A stretch of DNA of 10,714 nt from Clostridiales bacterium. GTDB lineage: Bacteria > Bacillota > Clostridia > WRLR01. Positions 5,487 to 10,714 of the stretch are shown one piece after another. The DNA is taken from NCBI GenBank assembly GCA_031263625.1, contig JAISFK010000244.1, positions 1 through 10,714 of the forward strand. Direction: 5' to 3'. Position numbers and translations under genes: made by a program. Under the pieces are notes generated by a model that saw nothing but the letters and a program-made list of their open reading frames with translations, did not search any database and was not told the DNA's origin. Numbering within the stretch: the stretch's first letter is position 1; each line of letters begins with the position of its first letter.

Positions 5487-7070
5487 ATGAAGATAAGGAA
5501 ATACACGGGGGCGAACGCGCAGGAGGCCATCCAGAAGGTCAAGCTGGACTTGGGCGCCGACGCGCTCATAATCAGCACGAAGCGGGTGCGCCAGAAGGGC
5601 CTCGCCGGGTTTTTCAAAAAGCCCCTTACCGAGGTCATGGCCGCCGTTGACGAGAGCGCGAGGCAGAAGCAGGCGCCCGCCGCCGTGAAGACGGCCCTGC
5701 GCGCGGCGTCCGGCGCGGCGGCAGGCCCGGCGTCCGGCTCGGCGGGGGCGCAGGGCGCGGCGGCGCCGGGCGACGTGTTCGCGCGGTTCCAGTCGCAGCT
5801 GCAGTCCCAGCTCATGCCGCAGCCGCAGGAGGCCCAGGGGGCGCGGCCGCTGTCGCAGCCGTCGGGGGGGCAGGGGCCGGATCCGCAGGGCGGGCAGGGG
5901 GCGGCCGCGGCCTGGCAGGCGGGGCTCGCCGCGCAGCAGCCGCAGGCGGGGCTTGCCCAGCAGCCGCAGGCCGGGGCCGGGGCGCCGCAGGCGGGGCTCG
6001 CCGCGCCTGCGGCGGGGGCCGCGCTCGCGAAGGGCGTCCCGTCGGCGCTGGAGGCGTACCGCGACGTGAACCGCGCGGCGGCGGCGAACAGAAACCTGCA
6101 GAGCATCGCGAACCAGGTCCAGCCCGCGCCCAGGCAGCCGGAGAGCGGCGCGGACAGGCTGGCCGAGCTGGAGTCGAAGGTGACGAGGATGGAGGGCCTG
6201 CTGACGAAGGTGTACCAGGACGTCTCGCTCTCGTCGAAGCTCGTGCTGGAGGACGGCAGCTCCGAGCGGCTGCAGCCGCTGACCAAGGTGCTGCAGCTGT
6301 TCTACGGCAACCTCGTCAAAAACGACGTGGATCCGGAGTACTCCATGAGCATAATAGAGAAGGTAGGCGACTCGCTCGCGGGCGGCGAGAGCGGCAGCGA
6401 CGCGGCCACCGTGCTGTACAACGAGGTGTACGCGGCGCTGGGCCAGCCCGAAACTATAGCCATGAGGGACGACGGCCGCCCGACGGTCGCCATATTCGTC
6501 GGCCCCACGGGCGTCGGCAAGACGACGACGCTCGCGAAGATCGCCGCCGACTACGCGCTGAACCGCAGCCTGAAAGTGGGCATGATCACGGCCGACACGT
6601 ACAGGATCGCCGCCGTGCAGCAGCTCAAGACATACGCGGAGATACTCGGCATACCGCTGTCGGTCATCTACACGCCCGCCGAGGTGAAAAAGACGATAGA
6701 GGGCTTCGCGGACAGGGATCTGATCCTGATAGACACGGCCGGCAGGAGCCACCGCAACAGGGCGCAGTTTGACGAGCTGAGGGAGCTTTTGGCCCTTTCC
6801 GGCGCCGACGAGGTGTTTCTGGTGCTCAGCTCGACGAGCAGCATGCGCAACAGCCGCGAGGTCATCGAGAGCTACGGCTTCTTGGACGCCTTCAAGCTGA
6901 TCTTCACGAAAGCGGACGAGACGCCGGCGTTCGGCATGCTGCTGAACGCCCGCATGATGACGGGCAAGTGCCTGTCATACGTCACGGTGGGGCAGAGCGT
7001 GCCGGACGACATCGAGGTGGCCAGCGTTGACAAGATAGCGAGAAACCTGATCGGGGGCATGGCCGAATGA
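5487..7070 (+). CDS. flhF: SRP-type GTPase FlhF, flagellar placement protein
   Basis: FlhF is a signal-recognition-particle-type GTPase that helps select the site of flagellar assembly at the membrane; its GTPase is stimulated by the N-terminus of FlhG, encoded next. The protein starts MKIRKYTGANAQEAIQKVKLDLGADALIIS in the usual FlhF manner (cited here in short; the B domain covers about residues 1-60). An Ala/Gln/Pro-rich linker follows to about residue 210, then a helical N domain, then the NG GTPase core: G1 loop GPTGVGKT (339-346), ITADTYRIAAVQQLKTYAE with the SRP-GTPase DTYR motif, G3 DTAG (416-419) and G4 TKAD (474-477). The 527 residues exceed the common 360-450 because of the linker. 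ATG 5487 is preferred by family N-terminus. ATG 5475, four codons upstream, directly abuts the AAAAAGGG site, leaving no spacing, whereas 5487 has 12 bases. Confidence 0.95.
   Translation: MKIRKYTGANAQEAIQKVKLDLGADALIISTKRVRQKGLAGFFKKPLTEVMAAVDESARQKQAPAAVKTALRAASGAAAGPASGSAGAQGAAAPGDVFARFQSQLQSQLMPQPQEAQGARPLSQPSGGQGPDPQGGQGAAAAWQAGLAAQQPQAGLAQQPQAGAGAPQAGLAAPAAGAALAKGVPSALEAYRDVNRAAAANRNLQSIANQVQPAPRQPESGADRLAELESKVTRMEGLLTKVYQDVSLSSKLVLEDGSSERLQPLTKVLQLFYGNLVKNDVDPEYSMSIIEKVGDSLAGGESGSDAATVLYNEVYAALGQPETIAMRDDGRPTVAIFVGPTGVGKTTTLAKIAADYALNRSLKVGMITADTYRIAAVQQLKTYAEILGIPLSVIYTPAEVKKTIEGFADRDLILIDTAGRSHRNRAQFDELRELLALSGADEVFLVLSSTSSMRNSREVIESYGFLDAFKLIFTKADETPAFGMLLNARMMTGKCLSYVTVGQSVPDDIEVASVDKIARNLIGGMAE
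5915..6002 (+). repeat. 16-bp repeats encoding QAGLA units in the FlhF linker
   Basis: GCAGGCGGGGCTYGCC occurs at 5915-5930, 5942-5957 and 5987-6002, all in the same reading frame and each encoding QAGLA. Intervening codons give QQP and AQQP-like residues. The spacings (27 and 45 bases) are multiples of three, so copy number can change without breaking flhF. The segment lies in the disordered linker between the B domain and the GTPase core. Confidence 0.8.
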
Positions 7071-7085
7071 CGAGCCGAATGACGA
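7062..7085 (+). repeat. 12-bp tandem duplication over the flhF stop codon
   Basis: GCCGAATGACGA occurs at 7062-7073 and again at 7074-7085. Because the unit is 12 bases, the flhF stop (TGA, 7068-7070) is repeated in frame at 7080-7082. The duplication therefore gives a tandem stop without changing the protein. It looks like replication slippage. Confidence 0.75.
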
Positions 7086-7112
7086 GCCCGGCAGCAAGCC
7101 TGAAAGCCCGGC

Positions 7113-7216
7113 CCCCGCGCCGTGGGCCGAAGGGCATTGATCATGGCGCCGGCGGGAGCTGGCGCCGGGCGAGGGATCTGGCCCCGCGCCGTGGGCCGAA
7201 AGGGATTGATCATGGC
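7113..7216 (+). repeat. 35-bp direct repeat pair upstream of flhG
   Basis: The segments 7113-7147 and 7182-7216 match at 33 of 35 positions. Each contains CGCCGTGGGCCGA, an AAGGG-type purine run and ATTGATCATGGC with the palindrome TGATCA. The copies are 69 bases apart, a multiple of three, so each carries an ATG (7143 and 7212) in the flhG frame behind a ribosome-binding-like purine run. Weak similarity continues past the copies (GGAGC followed by GGCGCCG), so the whole may be an old 69-bp tandem duplication. It fills most of the 168-base flhF-flhG gap. Confidence 0.8.
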
Positions 7217-7238
7217 ACAGTGTCTGGAGCGGCGCCGC

Positions 7239-8285
7239 ATGAATGATCAGGCTGAAAATCTGAGGAAGGCGATAGAGGGCCTCAAGGGCGCGCGGCTGCC
7301 CGATTCCGGCCGATTGGCAGAGCCCGGCCGGCAACTTGGCTCCGGCCGGCAGCCTGATTCCGGCGGGCAACTTGACTCCGGCCGGCGGCCTGATTCCGGC
7401 GGGCAGCCCGATCACGGCCGGCAGCCCGCCGCGCGGCGGGCGCGCGCGGGGCCGGCCCGCGTGTTCGCCGTGACCAGCGGCAAGGGCGGCGTCGGCAAGA
7501 CGAACATATCCGCGAACCTGGCCATCGCGCTGGGCGAGATGGGCTTTCGGGCCGCCATCATAGACGCGGACTTCGGCCTGTCGAACGTGGAGGTGCTGTT
7601 CGGCGCCATGCCGAGGTTCAAGCTGGCGGACGCGATACGCGGCGAGAAGACGATAGACGAGATCCTGTGCGACGGGCCGGCGGGCGTCAAGTTCATATCC
7701 GGCGGCACGGGCGTCGAGGAGCTTGTCAGGCTCGACGCGGAGCAGGCGGCCGCGCTGATCGCGGGGCTGTCGGAGGCCGACGCCGAGTTTGACGCCATAA
7801 TCATCGACACGGGCGCGGGGCTGTCCGACACGGTGCTCTGCATGTGCCTCGCGGCGGACGAGGTCATTCTCGTCGCGACGCCTGAGCCGACGTCCGTCAC
7901 GGACGCGTACGCGCTCATAAAGCTGCTGTCCTCGCGCGACCGCGAGAAGGAGATCCGCTTGGTCGTCAACAGGGCCGAAACCCCAGGGGAGGCCGAGGAC
8001 ATCGCGTCCAAGCTGGCCCACGTGGCCGCGCGGTTCCTGGAGCTGGATCTGCGCGGGCTGGGCTACGTCCTGAGCGATCCGCTCGTCGTGCGCTCCGTGA
8101 AGCAGCAGACGCCGTTTATGATAGGCTACCCCAGGAGCCGGGCGTCCATGTGCGTGAGGGACATAGCGGCCAGGATGATGGAGGGCGGCGCGCCCAGGGC
8201 CGACGGCGACGGGGGCGACGGCAAGGGCCTGTCCGGCTTCCTCTCGCGCATATCGAGGCTGCTCAGCGCGCAGTACAGGGCGTAG
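7239..8285 (+). CDS. flhG: MinD-like ATPase FlhG, flagellar number regulator
   Basis: FlhG (also YlxH or FleN) is a MinD/ParA-type ATPase that controls flagellar number and partners FlhF. The start MNDQAENLR carries the DQAxxLR motif known to activate the FlhF GTPase, and GGAG lies 9 bases before ATG 7239. ATG 7212, nine codons upstream and 7 bases after AAAGGG, is a real alternative; it would add MAQCLERRR. Residues 20-67 are a hexapeptide-repeat linker. The ATPase core has the deviant Walker A KGGVGKT (82-88), the IIDADFGLSNVEVLFG switch segment and a DTGAGLSD Walker B region. The last residues (GLSGFLSRISRLLSAQYRA) form an amphipathic helix like the MinD/FlhG membrane-targeting sequence. 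At 348 residues it is longer than the usual roughly 300 because of the linker. Confidence 0.94.
   Translation: MNDQAENLRKAIEGLKGARLPDSGRLAEPGRQLGSGRQPDSGGQLDSGRRPDSGGQPDHGRQPAARRARAGPARVFAVTSGKGGVGKTNISANLAIALGEMGFRAAIIDADFGLSNVEVLFGAMPRFKLADAIRGEKTIDEILCDGPAGVKFISGGTGVEELVRLDAEQAAALIAGLSEADAEFDAIIIDTGAGLSDTVLCMCLAADEVILVATPEPTSVTDAYALIKLLSSRDREKEIRLVVNRAETPGEAEDIASKLAHVAARFLELDLRGLGYVLSDPLVVRSVKQQTPFMIGYPRSRASMCVRDIAARMMEGGAPRADGDGGDGKGLSGFLSRISRLLSAQYRA
7296..7439 (+). repeat. 18-bp in-frame tandem repeat in flhG
   Basis: Eight degenerate 18-bp units, consensus close to CAGCCYGATTCCGGCSGG, encode hexapeptides: LPDSGR, LAEPGR, QLGSGR, QPDSGG, QLDSGR, RPDSGG, QPDHGR, QPAARR. The array separates the DQAxxLR activator helix from the ATPase domain. 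The first and last units are the most diverged, as expected of a decaying tandem array. Confidence 0.88.
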
Positions 8286-8335
8286 CGCAGTTGCTGGTTA
8301 CGCCAAAAAAAGCATTGCCCCCAAAGGGAGAGCGG

Positions 8336-8359
8336 CCCGCCCGCGGTTTTTTGGGCGGG
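8336..8359 (+). other. 7-bp GC hairpin with a T-run in its loop, after flhG
   Basis: CCCGCCC (8336-8342) and GGGCGGG (8353-8359) pair perfectly around the loop GCGGTTTTTT. A competing, weaker fold (GCGG 8332-8335 with CCGC 8341-8344) would put the T6 run just downstream of a stem, resembling a weak terminator. The bases after the long stem (ATTTGAG) are a poor T-tract. It sits in the 144-base flhG-PilZ gap and could partly attenuate read-through, but this is not established. Confidence 0.5.
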
Positions 8360-8363
8360 ATTT

Positions 8364-8398
8364 GAGCCGTGAGCCGCAAGCCATAAGCCGTGAGTCGG
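8364..8398 (+). repeat. 7-bp tandem repeat before the PilZ gene
   Basis: Five consecutive 7-bp units are present: GAGCCGT, GAGCCGC, AAGCCAT, AAGCCGT, GAGTCGG (consensus RAGCCGT). They lie between the hairpin and the PilZ ribosome binding site. The period is not a multiple of three and the tract is non-coding. Confidence 0.75.
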
Positions 8399-8429
8399 AA
8401 ATAGCGTGGACGGGCGGGCTGGAGATAAA

Positions 8430-9119
8430 ATGGATTTGACAGACTACAAAATTGGGACGAACCTGCAGCTTGACATATACGACGACATCGGGCAGGCGAT
8501 AGACAGGGATTTCGCGAGCAAGTTCGAGGAGCCGATAGACGCCTACGAGGCGTATATCGCCGTGCCGATAGTGGAGGGCGTGATCTACGCCGTGCGCGTC
8601 GGCTGGAAGATCACCGTGTACATGCGGGAGGGGAACGACTTTTACCGCTTTTTCGCGCGGGTCATGGAGCGGACGTATGTGGACGGGCGGGCGCTGCTGA
8701 GGATCATGCGCCTCAGCGAGATAGACGTCGCGCAGCGCAGGCAGTATTACCGCTTCAAGTGCGCGATCCCGTTCAGGTACAGGCTCATAGGCGACGGCTC
8801 GGACCGCCGGATCCTCAACATGCCGTTCCTGAACGGCACGACGGCCGACCTCAGCGGCTCCGGAATGTGCTTCAACGCGTCCGCCGAGCTGAAAGTTCAC
8901 AGCCTCATCGAGTGCGAGCTCAGCATAGACCGCAGGCAGGTGTTCGTCATCGGCAAGATAGCGCGGTGCATACGCAAGCCGGACGAGGAATCCGGGAGCA
9001 TGTTCAAATACGAGGTCGGCATACTGTTCTCGGAGATCGAGAGAAGGAACAGGGAGTTCATATTCAGGTTCATTTTCGACGAGGAGCGGCGGCAGCTGAG
9101 CAAGAGGATGGAGGACTGA
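8430..9119 (+). CDS. PilZ-domain c-di-GMP receptor, YcgR-like flagellar brake
   Basis: Proteins of this type (YcgR; YpfA/DgrA in Bacillus) bind cyclic di-GMP and slow or stop the flagellar motor, acting in the cytoplasm at the motor base. The protein has 229 residues in two parts. Residues 1-100 match the YcgR-type N-terminal beta domain layout (KIGTNLQLDI near the start, later WKITVYMREGNDFYRFFARVME). Residues 101-220 form the PilZ domain with both ligand motifs intact: RxxxR as RQYYR (104-108) and DxSxxG as DLSGSG (140-145). The end is charged (DEERRQLSKRMED). The ATG start has GGAG 5 bases upstream; a GTG at 8406 in frame is less likely. Its place between flhG and cheB suggests it is made together with the flagellum it controls. 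The domain call is firm; the motor-brake role is inferred from family and context. Confidence 0.9.
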   Translation: MDLTDYKIGTNLQLDIYDDIGQAIDRDFASKFEEPIDAYEAYIAVPIVEGVIYAVRVGWKITVYMREGNDFYRFFARVMERTYVDGRALLRIMRLSEIDVAQRRQYYRFKCAIPFRYRLIGDGSDRRILNMPFLNGTTADLSGSGMCFNASAELKVHSLIECELSIDRRQVFVIGKIARCIRKPDEESGSMFKYEVGILFSEIERRNREFIFRFIFDEERRQLSKRMED

Positions 9120-9144
9120 CGGCCGGCCCGGCGGGGGCGGCCGC

Positions 9145-9236
9145 GGCAGGGGCGCCGGGGCGGCTGGCGCGGGCAGGGGCGCCGGGCCGGCGGGAGCCGT
9201 GCGCCGGCGTCATGCGGGTGCCGGGGGTGCCGGGGG
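9145..9236 (+). repeat. GC-rich low-complexity repeats in the PilZ-cheB gap
   Basis: The 122-base gap is almost pure G/C. GGCAGGGGCGCCGGG occurs at 9145-9159 and 9172-9186 (27 bases apart), and TGCCGGGGG occurs in tandem at 9219-9227 and 9228-9236. The frame of cheB is open throughout, so the second repeat would encode VPGVPG if translation began at ATG 9212. I see no promoter here. Confidence 0.6.
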
Positions 9237-9241
9237 TGGCT

Positions 9242-10606
9242 ATGGCGGCGACGGGCAAGAAAATCGAGGTGCTGCTGGTTGACGACTCCGCCTTCATAAG
9301 GGCGCTGCTGGCGGGCGTTTTCGCGGAGAGCGGCGCGATTGACGTCGTGGGCGCGGCCGCGGACGGCAGGGACGCGCTGGCGAAGATCGGCGAGCTGCGG
9401 CCGCAGGTCGTGTTGCTCGACGTTAGGATGCCCGTCATGGACGGGCTGCAGTGCCTGAATATAATAAGGCGGCGCCATCCGGGCGTGGCCGTGCTCATGC
9501 ACAGCGGACTCGCCCGCTTCGACGCGGGGCTCGTGGCGCGCGCGATGGAGGCGGGCGCGGCCGGCTTCATACAGAAGCCGGGCTCGCAGGGCATCGGGCC
9601 GCGGTCGGGCAAGTGCGCGGAGTACATAGAGAAGATCAGGGCCGCCGCGCAGGGGGCGGCGCGGGCTGCGGGCGCGAAGCCTGCGGCGGGGCCGGCAGAG
9701 GGGCCGGCTGCGGGCGATGCGGGGGCGAAGCCTGCGGCAGGGTCGGCAGAGACGCGGGTGGCGGGCGCGAAGCCCGCGGTTGCGCGGGGGGCGCCGGCGA
9801 AGGGGCCGGTTGTCGCGCAGGGGACGGCGGGCGCCGCAGAAGCGGCGGGGCCGGCAGAAGCGCAGGTTGCGGGCGCGGCAGGGCCGACAGAGGGGCCGGC
9901 TGTGGGCGCCGAGCGGCCGGGCGCGGCGGGCATACGCTATTTCGCGATCGGCGCGTCCACGGGCGGGCCGGGGGCGCTGCAGACGCTGCTCGGCGGTTTG
10001 GGCGGCGCCTTTGGCGCGGCGCTGCTCATCGTGCAGCACATGCCGGAGGGATTCACCGGGCCGCTCGCGGAGCGGCTGGACGCCGTGTCGGCGCTCTCCG
10101 TTAAGGAGGCCGAGGACGGCGAGCCCGTTCTGGGCGGCTGCGCGTATGTCGCCCCTGGGGGCCGCCACATGCTAGTCAGCGCGGCGCCCGGCGGCGGGCT
10201 GGCCGTGCGGCTGGAGCGATCGCCGCCCGTCGGCGGCCAGATCCCGTCGTTCGGCGCGCTGCTGTCGTCGTTCGGCGGCGCGCGCGCGGGCGAGCTGGCC
10301 GCAGTATTCATGACCGGCATGGGCGACGACGGCGCGGCTGCGGCCAAGCGGCTCAAGGAGCTGGACGGGAGCCTGCTCGTCGTCGCGCAGGACGAGGCCA
10401 CGAGCGCCGTGTACGGCATGCCCGGCGCCGCCGTCAGGGCCGGGATCGTGGACGCGGTGGTCCCGCTGGAGGGCATGGCGCGCCTCATGCGCGCCGCCGC
10501 CGAGGGCGGGCGGCCCGACTGGTTGCGGCGGGGGCCGGCTGGAGCCGCGCAGAGCGGCGTCAGCCGCCGCGCGGACGAGCGCGGCGCGGGCGCATCGCGC
10601 CCGTGA
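9242..10606 (+). CDS. cheB: Chemoreceptor glutamate methylesterase CheB
   Basis: CheB removes methyl groups from (and deamidates) chemoreceptors, resetting sensitivity after phosphorylation by CheA. The receiver domain (about residues 7-133) shows the acidic pair D14-D15 in LLVDDSAF, the phospho-acceptor D60 in LLDVRMPVMDG and the conserved K112 in GFIQKP. The C-terminal methylesterase domain (about 231-425) has the catalytic triad in its usual motifs: S239 in IGASTGGPGALQ, H266 in VQHMPEGFTGPL and D363 in GMGDDGAAAAKRL. An unusually long Ala/Gly/Pro-rich linker of roughly 97 residues joins them, which explains the 454-residue length against about 350 normally. ATG 9242 is chosen because KKIEVLLVDDS follows at the usual distance; the ribosome binding site is poor (GGGGG at 9232-9236). 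ATG 9212 is an in-frame alternative. The reading frame is open far upstream, but that part is out-of-frame PilZ gene sequence. Confidence 0.95.
   Translation: MAATGKKIEVLLVDDSAFIRALLAGVFAESGAIDVVGAAADGRDALAKIGELRPQVVLLDVRMPVMDGLQCLNIIRRRHPGVAVLMHSGLARFDAGLVARAMEAGAAGFIQKPGSQGIGPRSGKCAEYIEKIRAAAQGAARAAGAKPAAGPAEGPAAGDAGAKPAAGSAETRVAGAKPAVARGAPAKGPVVAQGTAGAAEAAGPAEAQVAGAAGPTEGPAVGAERPGAAGIRYFAIGASTGGPGALQTLLGGLGGAFGAALLIVQHMPEGFTGPLAERLDAVSALSVKEAEDGEPVLGGCAYVAPGGRHMLVSAAPGGGLAVRLERSPPVGGQIPSFGALLSSFGGARAGELAAVFMTGMGDDGAAAAKRLKELDGSLLVVAQDEATSAVYGMPGAAVRAGIVDAVVPLEGMARLMRAAAEGGRPDWLRRGPAGAAQSGVSRRADERGAGASRP
9674..9779 (+). repeat. In-frame repeats in the CheB linker
   Basis: A 27-base word (beginning GCGAAGCCTGCGGC) is present at 9674-9700 and 9725-9751 with two differences, and a shorter copy at 9767-9779. 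Spacings of 51 and 42 bases keep the frame. The repeats encode AKPAAG followed by PAE or SAE-like residues. The rest of the linker to about 9930 is similar Ala/Gly/Pro/Glu-rich sequence without exact copies. Confidence 0.75.
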
Positions 10607-10635
10607 GGAACGGGGAAACCGCGCTTTCCCGTTCC
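10607..10635 (+). other. 8-bp hairpin immediately after cheB
   Basis: GGAACGGG (10607-10614) pairs perfectly with CCCGTTCC (10628-10635). With one bulged G, AAA (10616-10618) and TTT (10625-10627) extend the stem to leave the loop CCGCGC. It begins at the base after the cheB stop. No T-run follows directly, so it is more likely a processing or stability structure than a terminator. Confidence 0.6.
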
Positions 10636-10640
10636 GACTT

Positions 10641-10676
10641 GGGTTGCGAGCGCAGCCCGCCATAGCGGTATTTTTT
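10641..10676 (+). other. Overlapping hairpins ending in T6 before cheA
   Basis: GGGTTGC (10641-10647) can pair with GCAGCCC (10652-10658), 7 bp with one G-U pair. CCGC (10657-10660) can pair with GCGG (10665-10668), followed by TATTTTTT (10669-10676). The two stems share bases 10657-10658, so they compete. The second has the form of a very weak intrinsic terminator, ending about 18 bases before the cheA start. It could attenuate cheA transcription; its 4-bp stem makes this uncertain. Confidence 0.35.
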
Positions 10677-10680
10677 GACG

Positions 10681-10687
10681 AAAGGGG
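10681..10687 (+). promoter_or_regulatory. Probable cheA ribosome binding site
   Basis: AAAGGGG lies 7 bases before the TTG at 10695 and only 3 bases before the out-of-frame ATG at 10691. The spacing favours the TTG, as with fliQ. Confidence 0.55.
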
Positions 10688-10694
10688 TGCATGT

Positions 10695-10714
10695 TTGGAC
10701 ATATCTCGCTACCA
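10695..10714 (+). CDS. cheA: Probable start of chemotaxis histidine kinase CheA (3' end outside window)
   Basis: Only the first six full codons are visible. Read from the TTG they give MDISRY, which resembles the start of clostridial and bacillar CheA proteins (MDxSQY or similar, leading into the Hpt domain). Position directly after cheB, the AAAGGGG site 7 bases upstream and the known cheB-cheA order in Bacillota support the call. An ATG at 10691 in another frame would give MFGHISLP, which I do not recognise. CheA would autophosphorylate on receptor signals and pass phosphate to CheY and to CheB encoded here. Confidence 0.6.

Noticed and set aside
5325..6752. Long open frame on the - strand (475 codons) opposite flhF
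   Set aside because: Arg/Leu-rich shadow of the GC-rich linker region of flhF, with no motif and no plausible start context.
8150..8365. 71-codon + strand frame across the flhG 3' end
   Set aside because: It overlaps flhG out of frame, is Arg/Gly-rich and has no homology-like features.
8759..9241. Upstream extension of the cheB reading frame into the PilZ gene
   Set aside because: The 161-codon extension is Arg/His/Gln-rich, overlaps the PilZ gene out of frame, and the CheB receiver domain begins normally at 9242.
10691..10714. ATG at 10691 as the start of the last gene
   Set aside because: It is only 3 bases from the AAAGGGG site and gives MFGHISLP, unlike CheA; the TTG four bases on gives MDISRY.
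1..10714. Mobile element, defence system, CRISPR array or RNA gene
   Set aside because: No transposase, integrase, nuclease, regular spacer array, tRNA cloverleaf or rRNA-like segment was seen on either strand. All coding capacity is taken by flagellar and chemotaxis genes.

Overview
The window is a dense, single-strand stretch of a flagellar/chemotaxis (fla/che) operon from a GC-rich bacterium. All recognisable genes are on the + strand, in the order fliP (5' end cut by the window) - fliQ - fliR - flhB - flhA - flhF - flhG - a PilZ-domain (YcgR-like) gene - cheB - cheA (only its first codons). This order, with flhF/flhG after flhA and a PilZ gene next to che genes, is characteristic of Bacillota, particularly Clostridia. 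The DGPGGEKTE-type FlhB N-terminus, the NDQAENLR start of FlhG and the MDISRY start of CheA fit the same group. Composition is strongly GC-rich, yet Ile is very often ATA and Arg often AGG. The genus cannot be named from sequence alone; an uncultured high-GC clostridial lineage is my best inference.

Layout. 1-5328 encodes five proteins of the flagellar type III export gate: FliP, FliQ and FliR form the membrane channel, FlhB is the autocleaving substrate-specificity switch, and FlhA is the large export-gate protein with a cytoplasmic docking domain. 5487-8285 encodes the FlhF SRP-like GTPase and the FlhG MinD-like ATPase, which set the place and number of flagella. 8430-9119 encodes a c-di-GMP receptor of the flagellar-brake type. 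9242-10606 encodes the chemoreceptor methylesterase CheB, and a TTG at 10695 probably opens cheA, the chemotaxis histidine kinase. One transcript would thus supply the export gate, flagellar placement, c-di-GMP control and chemotactic adaptation.

The genes are standard; the space between them is less so. Nearly every gap or inter-domain linker carries short degenerate tandem or direct repeats or a strong hairpin: a 10-bp AT-rich repeat between fliP and fliQ, an 8-bp GC hairpin between fliQ and fliR, hairpins with T-runs in their loops before flhA and before the PilZ gene, a duplicated 35-bp segment carrying a start-like site before flhG, an 18-bp (hexapeptide) repeat inside flhG, a 7-bp repeat before the PilZ gene, Ala/Pro-rich repeats inside flhF and cheB, and a hairpin cluster between cheB and cheA. 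Several starts are TTG or GTG behind AAAGGGG- or GAGG-type ribosome binding sites. I see no tRNA, rRNA, CRISPR array, insertion sequence or phage gene, and no clearly novel system; the candidates for a second look are the repeats and RNA structures.
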